A stretch of 64,000 bases of DNA from Acanthacorydalis orientalis (GCA_034766995.1 CM068314.1:29405708-29469707); one strand, 5' to 3'. Numbered from the stretch's first letter, positions 1 through 14,026 are shown. Numbers and translations are program-made. The notes: generated by a model from the sequence alone, not told the origin.

Positions 1-2062
1 CTATTTTAATTTGTAAATTTATAATGTTTTTTTTTCAGATTCATTACTCTAAACAACATAATTATTTTAATACGTTCTAAGAATATTTATACATTCCTGT
101 TAACAATACTGTAGTTTTCAACAATTTTATTTAAAAGTGCATCATTATTATATTTATAACAGTTTCTTACATAATATAGAAGAATAATAATTTTCTAGTT
201 ATGATTTTCGTTTATATTTAAATCTATAATAAATTATTTTTTTAAATAAATAATAAATAAGAAAAAGTAAACATGCATTCTGTGAAAAATAATAAAATGT
301 TTGAATTCTGAGTAAAAATCTTGATAGTAAAATATATTAAAATTATTACACATTTATGATTTAATATTTTTAGCTAATTAAAGTTATTTATATGTTCATG
401 AATAACTACATTTATATTAACATATATATCACATTAAAATTTAAAAAAATATCAGATAAAGCAAAAAAAATATTTTATGCAAATAAAAATAAGAACATGT
501 AAAATCATCTAAACGAACATTATGATATTAATTATGTTATGTATGGTTATATACCTTTTTTTTATAAAAAAAAACGATTGTTCTAAATGGTTATTAAGAG
601 TGGAAAATAATCACAACCATATCTATTCTGAAATTGTGTTAGATTTAACTAAAATATTACTTGTTGTTATTTTTGAATCAATTCATAATGCGATTTTTAA
701 TATATTTATTGGATATTCAATCACTTATACTTAATGTATGTGTTATAACCTTTTTTAAATATAAAAAAAATTAATCATCATTTGACCGTGTAATTCCTTA
801 GGAATTTGTTTTCAAAAAGAGGCAAATCTCTAGATGAATCTAATTATTTGTTATTTAGAGCACGTTATATTTTTAACTTTTTTAAATTTCATATATGTAA
901 TGAATGTTTTATGAAATATATAAAATAACTCAATATGTAGTCAGTAGATCAAATTTTATTATTTCATAATCTAAAATGACTTAAAAAACAACATTATAAT
1001 TAAATGTTTAAATAAATATTTATGAACAAATGTTTACTAGCGTGGAGAATTTTGTAAACATGGATGTCACAGTATATTAAAAAACGCACTGCAAGTGTTA
1101 AATTCTTATGTACCTTTTGTTTATCTGTAATAATGTCATAATTATATTGTATTCCCAAAGTTATTTTTAATTCACTTTCAAATTTATTATAATTGAAAAA
1201 ATACAATCACTTTGAAACATTTTATAATTACATCTTTCTTGAAATATTTATTAGTTTTGTCTAGTCAATAGGTCGTAAAATTAAAAATGAAATACATTAA
1301 TATTTAATTATTTTATTATTATTTTATTAGTACAAGTCTCTTTCAATTGCATGTGTTTACAATATGTCTACTAGATTTACTTTATCATCTTTATAATAGT
1401 ACTGAAAAATCAACGTCTGTTATTAAGTCCATATTTATATTTTTATCAAAAAAATTGTTACCACAAATGTTCTAATGCTACTTTTTTTAAAATCAAATAA
1501 TTTTAAAATTATTTTTTTACACCAGTTAAAAAGCAGATTTGTTATCTTTTCTTAAACTAATAGATTTGATATTTTTCAGGACATTTTATTTAAATTAACT
1601 AGAATGAAGTACTCTTGTCACTTATAAAAAAAAAATAAATTGCGGTAGATAAAATTAACAGTCAAAATCACTGATTCGGTATGTATTTTATTCAAAGCAT
1701 ATGCTAAAAATCAATATGAAACTATAAATAAATAAATGTTATTGGTATTCAAGTTTTACCCAAATGAAGACATTTCTCTTCAAATAATTATATTTATGTC
1801 TAACAGTAAAATAAAATTAATGAATATACGAGTATTAAGTTTACTTAAACTATTCATTTATGTTTGTTGTTAGTTGTGATTCAAAAATATAAACACTATT
1901 TTTTTCAAGTACATGATCTTAAATAAAAAATGCTTTTTTTGCAAAAATTTTTTGATCAATTCAAGATTTAAATAATATTTTAAATCATTTACTTTTTATT
2001 CGATAATTCTTTTAATATTCATCTATACAGTCTTTTTTTCTCACATACATATTACATATATT

Positions 2063-2065
<3 letters not shown>
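1..2065. other. AT-rich non-coding background
   Basis: No gene or mobile element recognised. The sequence is homopolymer-rich A/T. Short open frames near 522-734 and 1000-1206 lack any recognisable domain and are of a length expected by chance. Confidence 0.6.

Positions 2066-2104
<39 letters not shown>
2066..2104. repeat. (AT)n microsatellite
   Basis: Uninterrupted 39-bp AT dinucleotide run. Confidence 0.97.
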
Positions 2105-2106
<2 letters not shown>

Positions 2107-2568
2107 GATTCTTATTTTCATTATAAATTCATAATACAATCTGTGACGAAGTGTAATAATTTATTCTAATCAGAGTAAAAGAACTATAATCTCTTTTAAA
2201 AATCTACTTGTATTATGACATTCTAAATATTTAATTAAATATATAAAATATTAAAAAAAATATTGGTAAAACACAAGATGATGAAAAAAATAAATACAAA
2301 TTTGAAGAAAACAAATTAAAACCAAAAATTAAATTTTCTTCGGGTGAGAATTTAATTCAGGTACTAGAACTATACCGTTAAGGTTGGTTGTCTGTGGACA
2401 AAAAGTCATAGACCTAATTTTTTTATATTATTATATGAGAGAGTGAATTAAATAATAAATATCTGTATCATCGAACAGATGTGTATATAATTTTATTTAT
2501 TAGTTTTGGATTATTCAATTTTTGTAAAAATGTACTGTATCCTTTATAAAAAAGCCTATATATACATG

Positions 2569-2570
<2 letters not shown>

Positions 2571-2619
<49 letters not shown>
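2571..2619. repeat. (AT)n microsatellite
   Basis: Uninterrupted 49-bp AT run. It produces a spurious Tyr-Ile-repeat open frame on the minus strand. Confidence 0.97.
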
Positions 2620-2623
<4 letters not shown>

Positions 2624-3232
2624 ATATAATGTTATTATCGAATAGATGCTATACTCCATGCAAAAATATTTACTTACAATACCGCTTATTAATTATATCG
2701 AAGGAAATGAAAGAAGTGGAAAAAAAATATATCCATCAAAAGATTAATATTATGTATTATGAAAGGACTAGATAATTTTGCGGTTGCCGCTAGGGTGATC
2801 CTTAAATCGGAAACAATCCGAAAACAAAAATGTTCCAGATACGAATGTTCACCTGTCATTTGAAAATATACACCGTTGTTTGATTGATGCATTTTACGGA
2901 ACGTGTCTAACCAAATGTTGTTTACAGCGAATCTATGTAGAGGTTCTGGTATTTTAAGTAAAATATTTTAACTATATCTTTTTGTGAAAAACGTCTGTCA
3001 GGTAAAAATGGATTAGGCGCCGCTAATATATTTAGCACTGAGTGTTTTAGAGTTCTTTCTGAAAAGGTATTTTAACTAAATTTTGTTATAATAGTTTACC
3101 GCTAAATTAAGCTACTACATTAGAATGTTTTTAATGTTCTTTTTTTTTAAATTACATACGAAAATGACAGTGTAATGATAAATTACGTTTTTAAATAATA
3201 ATCAAAATATGCTCACATTAATTTTGTGTATA

Positions 3233-3244
3233 CAACACACACAC

Positions 3245-3294
<50 letters not shown>
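3233..3294. repeat. (AC)n(AT)n compound microsatellite
   Basis: An AC run with ACAT interruptions passes into a 40-bp AT run. Confidence 0.95.
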
Positions 3295-3296
<2 letters not shown>

Positions 3297-3526
3297 TTGT
3301 AATTAATAAAATAAAAAAATACTTCTTATTTCTACTTAACTACATAAATTTTAATATTTTCAATATAACTTCTTATATCATAATTTATACTATTTCTTGA
3401 AACTTAATACAATTTTGTCTCCATAAAGTATTTATTCTTACTTTATAAAATAATTCTGTTAAATAATTATTTATGATTTTCAAAACAACTGATTACATTT
3501 TTTCTTAAAAGTTAAACAATATTTTT

Positions 3527-3530
3527 CTCT

Positions 3531-3599
<69 letters not shown>
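3527..3599. repeat. (CT)n(AT)n compound microsatellite
   Basis: A CT-rich tract with CCCT interruptions switches abruptly to a pure 35-bp AT run at 3565. Confidence 0.95.
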
Positions 3600-3602
<3 letters not shown>

Positions 3603-4357
3603 GTTAGATTGAAGAATTTATTGAATTATTAATCATAACAGTACCAAATTCGTTTAATTCGTCTGAAGCTGTTGTTTAATTGATTTGTTTCCAACTTGTC
3701 GGCATTCATTTCATATACAACAAAACGAAGACAAAAAAAACCTCGAAACAGAGACGTTGTATATCATGAATGAAATTTATTACAAAAACGCGTTTAATTC
3801 AAATAGACATATTTAACTAAAGTCGCATCTTTAAACTGTAATTAGTCAGATAAGTTAATGGCCACATGATTGGCGTGTGATCGTTCTAATATTGAGATAA
3901 TTTCAACTAACATCAATTCCACCATAAATAACAATTAACAATAATTGCTGCTAATGAAAAATGAATGATAAATACGGTCTATTCCGTGTAGGTATATTTT
4001 CAAGTATATAATTTCATTTAGTACCCTTCGGAACAATTAAATAATTTGTTTTTAAATTATTAGTTTAATGAATACAAAAAAAGAATTCGATGCATGGCCA
4101 ATTGGTTGTGTCTGGAATCATCTATACCTATAATTTTTTTCAATCTTATCTGTTAATTTATTACATTTCAGAAGGGTGTATATTTGATTGTATATGTTTA
4201 GATATAAATGATGAATGATATATACTTGGATTATTATTATATTCATATTTGCTTAGCAAATATATTGTTTTTTTTTATATAATTTCTTCAATAAAGAATT
4301 TTTTATTTATACTGCAAATAAAATCCATATTTACTTGCAATATTAGTTATCCATTAA

Positions 4358-4381
4358 ATATATATATATATATATATATAT
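4358..4381. repeat. (AT)n microsatellite
   Basis: 24-bp AT run. Confidence 0.93.
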
Positions 4382-5887
4382 TAATCAAATTATAAACATT
4401 ATACTTATTACTAAAGCTAATAATAAACGCTCATTTTAAATAAATATTTAATATACTAAATATTCGTGCGAATGTTGAAATAAATTATAAATAAATTAAG
4501 TACTACTAAAATATTGTAATTTAATTTAGAAAGGAATTATAAAAAAGTGAATGTATTCTTTTTATAAAATGTTATTTAAATTTCTAGGTAAAGAGAATTT
4601 ATTTACTAATTGAACACAATTTAATCAAACATTTAACTGTTGTCTGTTTTTAAAATCTGTATGAAAATGTGACCAAACTATTAGTAGATTCGTTTTGTAA
4701 TATTTCGTGTTGCAATACAGTGAACTGTATAAGTAGATCAAACGCTTTCCCATTCTCTCTTAATATTTAGTGTCAGATTCATCACTTGCGTGATTCTGTT
4801 CAATCTTTTTGAAATAGCAAGTCTGCGAAAGAATAAATTGATTACAAGTAATTGTAGACGCCGATGAATTGTTGAATTCTTCATAAAGTAATAGATACAA
4901 GTATTGGATAAAATTGTTTTGCTATTGTAACATTGATGTTTTTTATAACACTTTTAAAATTTTATAGACTTTAAAGTAACAAGTAAATTTATATATATAT
5001 ATATGTTTTTTATAAAGAATTAATCATGCGTGTAACATATTTTTTGAAAACAAATTAAGTGTAGAGTGGGATGAAATTATTATATAATATATTGGTCATT
5101 AAAGTATAAAATTCTATATATTTTGTTATTTATATTTATGTGCTTATAAATTATACAAAAATGCCGCCAAAAAAGAATTTTCTTATATTTTAATAAAAAA
5201 TATTGCAAAATTTAAAGATATTGTTTAGTTTTATAAAATCAATTTAATTAGGAAAATAATTTCTTTTTATCCTTTTGTAAAAAAATGGAATTTAATTTCA
5301 TATAGAAATTTACTATAGAATCTACTTTCATATAGAAATGAAATTTATTTGCATTATATTTTTAAAAAAATATTTTAACAATTAGATTTGTAATACTTTT
5401 CAAGAGATTAGAATTAATTTCTTATAAATGAAATACAATTGAAAACGAAACACATTTGTCACAATAATATGAGAAAACTGAGGTAACTACGTTACCACAC
5501 TATAGTAGTTGGTACTATAGTTAAATCCACTCAACAATTTTTGAGTCTCTACAAACCACTATAAAGTTTCTGATTTAATATATTTATTAACTGATCAGTG
5601 ATTATTTTAATTGTTGATCATGTGCATTTCAAGATGAAATTCAATTAAGTGATGCTATTATTTTTGGGGAGTTAAGGTACAAAAATCAAGATGTTGATCA
5701 AGAAAAAAATTATGGCGAAAAATTCATTTTTAAAATTGTACTATTGAAAAGAAATATTTGAAAAATATTCATATCTAGAATAGTTTTATATTAGTGTTAA
5801 AATTCAAAAAAGCAGGCATTATGAAAAAAAATATTATATTTATATTCCTCTTGCAATATAAACAAAATTGTGCATATTATACATACT

Positions 5888-5889
<2 letters not shown>

Positions 5890-5933
<44 letters not shown>

Positions 5934-5956
5934 TTGTATAAATATATATATATATA
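5890..5956. repeat. (AT)n(GT)n(AT)n compound microsatellite
   Basis: Two AT runs flank a short GT run; the order is AT, GT, spacer, AT. Confidence 0.93.
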
Positions 5957-6122
5957 AGAAGATATAATTGTCATATGGTGATCAGGGAATTTTAACTTGT
6001 TCTGTATTTCCATTAAGAATTTCCTAGAATTAATATTAACTGATATAATTAGTTAGAAGAAATAAATTTATATTCTAAATGAACAATGAATACATTACAT
6101 CTGTTAAAGTATTAGTATGCAG

Positions 6123-6124
<2 letters not shown>

Positions 6125-6176
<52 letters not shown>
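6125..6176. repeat. (AT)n microsatellite
   Basis: 52-bp pure AT run. Confidence 0.97.
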
Positions 6177-6180
<4 letters not shown>

Positions 6181-6818
6181 AACAAGAAATTAATTTATCA
6201 AGGAATACTAAAGCAGACTGAAATAAAATTATTTCTAAACGAATTTTATTCAACAATACTTTTCGATTAATATTTATAAAAAATATTTTATACAATGTTA
6301 CTATTCCATGAATTAATACAATATTATTATTAATAATTTTATTAACAACCCGAATGTTAAAATCTAATAATTATTTTAATGTCAATAAATTTTGTTTCCA
6401 AATTAAATTATTGCCAGTTAACAATATCTTCACAATAACCTGTAGTACGAGTTAAACAATGGAAACACAGAATAAATGTTTTCCCAGATAAATTCATTCT
6501 TCCTATGCACATATTTGGCATAAAGTGGAAAATTACGTTAGTTCTGAACCGCCATTCGTACATTGTAATTGAATGAACGAAGTTAACTTGGAATTAATGT
6601 TCATTGTATAATGAAAATTTTGTCTTATTATTCAACAACGACGATGTGGCTCTTACAATTTATTATAGCTCTTTTGTATGTTTTATATACTACTTTTGTT
6701 CTCAATTGAAATGTAAAATAGTTATTTTTATTAAAAACATCAATATAAAATAAACTACATGCCTTTTCTCCAGATTTTTTTTTACTTTATGCAATATTTA
6801 TACATTTTACATATAAAT

Positions 6819-6820
<2 letters not shown>

Positions 6821-6873
<53 letters not shown>
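6821..6873. repeat. (AT)n microsatellite
   Basis: AT run with a single phase change at 6860-6861. Confidence 0.96.
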
Positions 6874-6978
6874 ATTCAATACAAACAATAACATTGTTAG
6901 ACTCTGATTCATTTGTATTGTCATAATCCAAGAAATTATTTAAATACATTAAATTTTATAAATAAATAAAACATGCCT

Positions 6979-6990
<12 letters not shown>

Positions 6991-7047
<57 letters not shown>
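6991..7047. repeat. (ACAT)n(AT)n microsatellite
   Basis: 57-bp AT run directly preceded by a short ACAT tract, the same junction type as at 39008 and 48340. Confidence 0.96.
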
Positions 7048-7052
<5 letters not shown>

Positions 7053-7232
7053 TGTGTGTGTTGATAGATGTGCCAATAGTAATTTAAATTTGTAATGCAG
7101 ACAGATTGCAAAACAAATATTGCATACGTATGAAAAAAATAAATTAGAAAATAATTTATAATTGTGTATATATAGGATGTAATAATTTAATAAAATTATC
7201 ACGAATGTTTCTTATATATATGCAAAGTCAAT

Positions 7233-7450
7233 ATCATGTCAGCGTGGCGAGATAGCCAGGACGAAAGAAGCAAAGCGTAGAATGGAAGGATTAATCAGTA
7301 TGCTACAGCATGCTACACACAGACGTAGACTTATATCTGGCGTAGAGATGAAATGAAATGAGGAAAACTTAGCAATACCTCACCCGCCGCATCCCTTCGA
7401 TGCACCTAGTTAGTGCGGAATATGCGAACAAGCGTGCGGCACAGTCTTTA
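7233..7450. other. GC-elevated island, function unknown
   Basis: About 200 bp of roughly balanced base composition inside very AT-rich DNA. It contains a short direct repeat (ATGCTACA twice, about 10 bp apart, near 7300) and no long open frame. It could be a conserved regulatory element, an exon of an untranslated RNA or an old mobile-element fragment. Nothing in the sequence decides among these. Confidence 0.35.
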
Positions 7451-8528
7451 TATTAATGAATACATATTTCTTTGTTTATTCTAATTAAAATTAAATAAAA
7501 AAATCAAATCGACGCATTAATGAAGTATAATACATTTACTACATTTTTAACAAACGACAAAAATTTTATTCACTATTAAATTATATTCTGTCAATATTAA
7601 TTACCAAGTATAGTTCTTTTTGTCTCTCTCTCTTTCTCTCACACACACATTTATGAATGTTTAACCTTTCTGTATCAGAAAATATGTCTCGGATGTTTCG
7701 ATTTTTCTTAGAATTATAATAAAATTTTTAAAATATTATACAATGATTCCTCAGTTATAAAAAAATTAAAATATTGAATATACACATAACATCAACCATT
7801 TTTTCCTCTTAAATATGAACACTGAAATATATTCATGGAACTTATTTTAAAAGAAAGTTTCTAGTTAGTGTTATTGATTTGAGTTTCTATACATAACATT
7901 TGTCAATCGTGCGTTTCAGTAAGATGGACGAATATTTTTTAATTTTTCTATCAGCTACATAAATAGAATCACATTTGACTAAAAAATAAATCAACACTAG
8001 ATAAAATCAAAAATATGAATGATGATGTATAATAATACATGATTTTATACAATAAGTTATTATTAAATAATGTAACTTTATTAAAAAAATGTTAAGAAAT
8101 TGTATAAGTTATATTTTTATTACATTCATTTCATTACTTTTCAGTCAGTTTATTGTTTTATGCAATTAAATTTCGTAAAGAATTATAAACTCATAAAAAA
8201 TTAGAAATTGTATAATGTATCTTCAATTAAAAGTATAATTCTGTTTGTATAGTCATTATTTCTTATAATATCAAATACATTTAAATATGACAAACTGAAC
8301 ATAATCAATCTATATAATAAACACCCACATTTCTCATCACTTTGTCCTTAGGACATAGTAACGAGAAATGTTTGCTTTGCCAGCTCATAGGTTTCAAGTT
8401 TAATTCATTAAGTGTCGTTCCTAGTTATTTTTTATGTTTAATTATATTATGTTGTAAAAACTAATAAACAGTTTTTTCTTTCTATGTTTCTTTCTATTTT
8501 TTCGCCAATTTTAACGGGTTATGTATTG

Positions 8529-8531
<3 letters not shown>

Positions 8532-8583
<52 letters not shown>
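8532..8583. repeat. (AT)n microsatellite
   Basis: 52-bp AT run. Confidence 0.97.
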
Positions 8584-8587
<4 letters not shown>

Positions 8588-8794
8588 ATAATTTTACTTT
8601 GATTATTTCTTAAAGAGAAAAGAATTTATGGTTGATTAACAATTCATATGTAAGTCAATAAAATTAACGTTTTAAGTGTAGAATTTTAATTTTTCACCTC
8701 AATAACTAATCAAAGAATTCTTATTATTTTGATCGACTTTAATAATTCCGTGTTCGATTGTATTCATAAATTATTTAAATAAATATTAAAGTAG

Positions 8795-8801
<7 letters not shown>

Positions 8802-8826
<25 letters not shown>
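8802..8826. repeat. (AT)n microsatellite
   Basis: 25-bp AT run. Confidence 0.93.
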
Positions 8827-8992
8827 CGTGTATATACGTTGAAATATAATGTTTTTATATAAAAACAATTATCACTTGATACAGGTGTATCATTCTTATA
8901 AATTATTGAAAATGTAAAATAGTGTAAATAATAAGAACCAATTTTTATTTATAGGAGATTTTCTAATGCATAATATTTAAAATTTCCTATGT

Positions 8993-8995
<3 letters not shown>

Positions 8996-9043
<48 letters not shown>
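8996..9043. repeat. (AT)n microsatellite
   Basis: 48-bp AT run. Confidence 0.97.
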
Positions 9044-9046
<3 letters not shown>

Positions 9047-9203
9047 TTTATGTATAAAAGATAATTATATTTGTATCATTAAAATGGGTAAATATTTTCT
9101 TTTAAATAATTGAATATGTTTTCACTAAGAGGTTATTTGTAAATAAATAAAATGAAAAGTACTGATCTATAGATAAGTAAATGCATTATGTACATACATA
9201 CAC

Positions 9204-9204
<1 letters not shown>

Positions 9205-9277
<73 letters not shown>

Positions 9278-9290
9278 AGAGAGAGAGAGG
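9205..9290. repeat. (AT)n(GA)n compound microsatellite
   Basis: A 71-bp AT run, among the longest in the window, is followed by a 14-bp GA run. Confidence 0.96.
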
Positions 9291-9494
9291 TGTATGTTTA
9301 CAAGTTTAATAAATAACATAAAAGCATTTAATCATATAATAAATACTATATAAAACGTTGACTTGTACAAAGTATATCATTATATGTTGACACGTTTTAT
9401 ATAAATTGTGATGTGAACTTTTCAGTCTTATGATATATCAGACTAGCGCCGAGTTAATGAAAAGATATGTACTATATGTTATATTTGATCAGTG

Positions 9495-9542
9495 GTGGAG
9501 TATACCTTGTTTTATGAAAGTACAGTGTTTCGTATACTCCAC
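9495..9542. repeat. 11-bp perfect hairpin
   Basis: GTGGAGTATAC at 9495-9505 is the exact reverse complement of 9532-9542, with a 26-nt loop. No terminator-like tract or mobile-element context is visible. Confidence 0.8.
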
Positions 9543-10305
9543 ACTTTTTAATGAACTACAATTAATAACTGAAATTGCTTCATAGGCAAGATATTATCAT
9601 TCGTAATAAATTTCAATCAGAAACTTATAAATCAAATACTCATACAGGCATATATGCTTACATATATCATCTTACTAGGATATCTTTGACTCAAAATTCA
9701 TAGTTCTATGAAAATTGTATTCAAATATTTTAGCATTCTTACAAATAGTAGATACGTTTTTGTATCGAAGTCTGATATATTATGATGAAAGTAGTAAGAG
9801 TAAAACCGAAAATAATGTGTAAAATAAGCATTGTTCTAACTCAAAATGAATCAGTAATTAATATTAACAATATATGATTTTAGAATGCTTTTATACTAGC
9901 ATTTTTGTCACTACGACATTTGTTCTTTAACGGGAAACACATTGTTAGCAACATTGTTCACAGGGACTACATGAACGTTTGTATTGACCAATATGTTCGT
10001 CTGTTGTCATATTTTATACCGACACAGGTGCTCATAATAAATCGTCTTTAAAATAATCAAAATAATGAAAATGAAAAATATATTCGAAGGAATTTGACAA
10101 ATATAATGTGAAATTGATATGCATTTCCTTTAGAAAATAAAATTAATTTGGCTATTTTGTTTTGAAGACCAATAACAATATTAAAAATTGAAGTCAATAA
10201 ATCATTGAAATTTTGTTCATATTGGTTTTGAAAATTAGAAATAAAAATATTACCTGCAACTTAAAATAATTCAGTTTAATTGTGAGTATTTCGAATGATT
10301 TGGAC

Positions 10306-10790
10306 CAGTGGTGTCAAACTCATACACGAACATGGGCCACCAAATTCAGTTTAAAAGAATCTGCGGCCTACTGACAAAAAAAGTCACCCAAAAAAAAGTT
10401 TAGCATGTGAAAAAATGTATTTTATTTATATTCGAAAATAGTATCTAAATTTTACATTTACTTTTTCTTTAATGAATTTATAAAATTGAAAAAAATACAT
10501 TAATGTTAGGTATTATTATCAAATGTTACAACAAAATTTTAAATTCGGGAAATTAAAAACAAATAATATTTTTTACTAGAAACTGAGCATCTTTTGGTAG
10601 AAATTATTTTATTGAAGACGACTATACCGGTGACCATAAGACGGTGTCTTCTGTAATATACTTCTATAATTTGTAATGTTTTCAAAATCTATTTTATATT
10701 TTTTTAAGTTCTATTTTATTATTTTAATAAAGTCAACTTTAAGTTTTGACCGCATTATAGAATCTTGGGGGTCGGATTTTGACACCACTT
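10306..10790. mobile_element. Short hAT-like non-autonomous element
   Basis: The left end begins CAGTGGTGTCAAACTC and the right end, read as reverse complement, begins AAGTGGTGTCAAAATC, giving terminal inverted repeats of about 16 bp with two differences. Flanking octamers ATTTGGAC (10298-10305) and ATTTAGAT (10791-10798) match at 6 of 8 positions, consistent with the 8-bp target duplication typical of hAT transposons. The 485-bp interior has no transposase-like frame, so this is a non-autonomous derivative. The subterminal segment at 10750-10790 resembles the right end at 50871-50922. Superfamily assignment rests on the terminus and duplication length only. Confidence 0.72.
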
Positions 10791-11324
10791 ATTTAGATGA
10801 TATAAAAAAGTTATCAGGTTAAAAAAGTGTTACGTTACTAATGAAATTAAGCAGATATAAATTAAAGCTAAAAATTAATCATGTTTAGAACTGTAGTACC
10901 TATTCTGAACTCTTATCTTTAAGTCGAATATCTTAAATAGAAATCTTGACTGTTGTAATATTGTAATTAATTAATATGAATTAATTTTTTTAAATATATA
11001 CATATGTTTGTGTGTGTGTTATTCCTTAACTCAATATTCTTTCATCTTGCTTAAGTTTTAAGATATTCACTCAATTTAGTACCATGTTCTATCATTTGTT
11101 ATTATTAAATATATTTATATTACTTTTATTCCTATTATTGTTTTGCAATCTGTTCAGTAGGTGGAATGTTATAAATATAATTGTTATATTAAGAAAAATA
11201 ACGCATTCACCCATTTATCACAACCATCAATTAATTTGAAACGGAAGCAATAATTCAAGATACATTATATTTTCAATAATTCCGATATCATTTATTAAAT
11301 CATAATGAAATGAATAATAGAATC
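10791..11324. other. AT-rich non-coding background
   Basis: Only a short GT run near 11009-11018. No gene seen. Confidence 0.55.
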
Positions 11325-11620
11325 GTCTCAAACGTACGTCACTGTGTCGCATATATGAGACTTATTAAAACGCTAAGCATGCTCGTATAGAGATTGGTCT
11401 AGGCGAGAACATGTAAGTCGGGCGCTTAATTTCTATGCCTGGGCAACGTCGTAGATGGCGGTCGGACTGATGCCCGCACGGGTCGCGGCACCCAAAGAAA
11501 TATTTTTATATCACGTTTTTGTTTGTCGCCCGGAATGAATCGTGCGCAATTTTTTATACAGATTGCGGAAACTCAAGTCGGCGTCGCGCGTAATACCGCG
11601 AGATATAATTCCTTAAATCT
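11325..11620. other. GC-rich CpG-containing island
   Basis: About 300 bp of GC-elevated DNA with many CpG, densest at 11400-11500. It contains GTAGATGGCGG near 11451-11461, close to the AGATGGCGC-like core reported for insect CTCF/insulator sites. A 6-bp stem GTCTCA/TGAGAC brackets 11325-11361. No convincing coding frame. Regulatory DNA is the likeliest reading, but this is inference from composition. Confidence 0.4.
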
Positions 11621-12377
11621 AATGTTTTATTTCTCTTCTTCTCGTTTCTTTTTCCCATAACTTTTTTTCCCGTGTATTATTATCGAATAAGATCGGGCGA
11701 CAACATTTTAGATACGTATGTGCTGGTGGTCTACATAAATAACAAACTTAATGTTCGCATATAATATTTAATATTGAAAACAATAAATTCAAATATATGC
11801 ATTATTCACACACTTGCACGGACACAAACATACATATGCATTCCCTTATATGTATATGGGGAGATATATGTGAACATTTAAAAAATGATGGTTTGAAATT
11901 GTAAGTATTAAAAGATATTTATTTTGTTTATAGAACTATTGTGTATTTTTTGAAAATAAATTATGAGCAGATTATTTCTTTATTATCGAAAATACTTATT
12001 CTTTATTTTTTTTGAAAATATATTTTTAAAATAACTTGTAAATTTAATTATTGTTTATAAAATAATTAAGTTCTAGGTACTTTAATAGGTCAAAACATAC
12101 AAAATTTATATACTTAATAGGAGGTACATTATGAAAAAAAACACTAACTGAAAAATCTATTTGAATAGTTTTGAAATCAATTTAAATATTAAAATATTGA
12201 TTTCACAAATTACTAATAAAGAAAAACAAACTAAAACTATTAGTAAATAGATCAAATATTCAAATCATTATTTTTTTAAAAAAAGTAGTTTGCATTTGAA
12301 TTTCTAAATTTTTACACAATTAAATCTACAAACAAACTTTGGTGTGACTGTTTCCATACTTTAAAGTATAACTAAAA

Positions 12378-12429
12378 TATTATTTTAATATTTTAATAAT
12401 ATTATTTTAATATTTTAATAATATTATTA
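12378..12429. repeat. 22-bp tandem repeat
   Basis: A unit of about 22 bp (ATTATTTTAATATTTTAATA plus two bases) is present 2.3 times in perfect tandem. Confidence 0.85.
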
Positions 12430-12639
12430 AAACAACTCTATATTATTTAGTATATCAGGATAAAAATATATTATGAGTTAGATTTCATATTAATAAACTA
12501 TAATAAACTAAAATAACTGAGTAATTATTTTATTCAAAACTTTTAATATTATTTTGCCTTTAATAGTGTTATCGAGAATATGAACTGAATTTTAATTTAT
12601 TTCTTTTCAATATTTTAAAAATCCACTAATGTATTTTCT

Positions 12640-12642
<3 letters not shown>

Positions 12643-12683
<41 letters not shown>

Positions 12684-12760
12684 GCGTATTTTTTGGAACG
12701 AAAAAATAACTATAATAATCTGATGTATGGTCGCAGAACATATATATATATATATATATA
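12643..12760. repeat. Two (AT)n tracts
   Basis: AT runs at 12643-12679 and 12740-12760, separated by 60 bp of unique sequence. Confidence 0.94.
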
Positions 12761-13420
12761 GTAATTTTTTTATTATAAAAGTAATGTAAATAACTGTATA
12801 ATGATAATAAATAATTTGTCATTTAACAATACAGAAAAATCAATAAACGTAACATACCTAAATAACATATATCTAACTACATATTATATATACAAAAAAA
12901 TAGTACCATCATATGAAAATAATTAAATTTTCAGTCATTTTGTTTTTGAAATAGGAATCTTTGAAATTATTTATATAAAATATATTTTAATTGAAGAAAA
13001 TAGATCAATTTTGAACCGATCAACTAATAAAAAAATATTATTTTATTGTATTTTTACAAACCACTATTTTTATTTTTGCCTAATAAGATCCTTTCTTATT
13101 TTTTCATAATCTTCAGATAATCTCGAATGAGATCTGAATTTTCGGTTACGACATCAAAATTCAACTAACAGAAACGTCACAGCAAAAAAGTGGATCACAT
13201 GAAGACAATACGAAAAATAAATATAACAGATTCGCACAGTTAATAATTACTAAACTTAACTATGATAAAACTGTTAAAGTATTCATATAAAATAAATTAA
13301 AAAATACCTTAATAGACAACAATAATGATATTTAGTCGCTATGAGGAATAGCATGAAGTAATTTATTTACAATTAATTTACTCATTCATTACAAGAGTGT
13401 CGTATTTTATTTTTTCTAAC

Positions 13421-13422
<2 letters not shown>

Positions 13423-13482
<60 letters not shown>
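13423..13482. repeat. (AT)n microsatellite
   Basis: 60-bp AT run. Confidence 0.97.
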
Positions 13483-13487
<5 letters not shown>

Positions 13488-13964
13488 CATTTTTAATGAA
13501 CCTATAGATTATTAAATTGCTTAACGTTGGAGTGGATTTCATAAAATTGCATTTTAAAATAGAAACATAATGAAATTTAAAAACAAGTAATAAATATAGT
13601 ATTTTTTATAGTACATTGTTTGAAAATATTACATTTTAATATGTAATTTTATTATAAATAACTACCTTACCAACTTTTTAATGAATAATTCAAGTATAGT
13701 TTGTATTGACTATAATAATTGATAAACAAATATTGTGTTTATTGAACTTTTAACAGAATAATAATGCTCGATATGAATAATGAAATATTTATAATTAAAT
13801 TCCTGTGAAACATTTTTTTAATATCCAAGCTAACATTAGAATAATGCGTTCTTCTTAATAATAAGAATAGAAATGAATGAATAATATAATGGAAAGCAAT
13901 TAAGTATAAATAAACACTCGATCACGATTGTCTCTGTTTCTATTAAAGTTTCAGTAAGAAGTGA

Positions 13965-13985
13965 ATATATATATATATATGTATA

Positions 13986-14022
<37 letters not shown>
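13965..14022. repeat. (AT)n(GT)n(AT)n compound microsatellite
   Basis: AT run, short GT run, second AT run. Confidence 0.94.

Positions 14023-14026
<4 letters not shown>

Larger units (their letters stand above)
3600..7232. other. AT-rich non-coding background
   Basis: Apart from the microsatellites listed, no gene, transposon end or RNA gene is visible. A 14-bp direct repeat occurs at 5296-5309 and 5326-5339 (period 30). Confidence 0.55.
7451..10297. other. AT-rich non-coding background
   Basis: No gene recognised. It holds four large AT arrays and one hairpin, listed separately. Confidence 0.55.
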
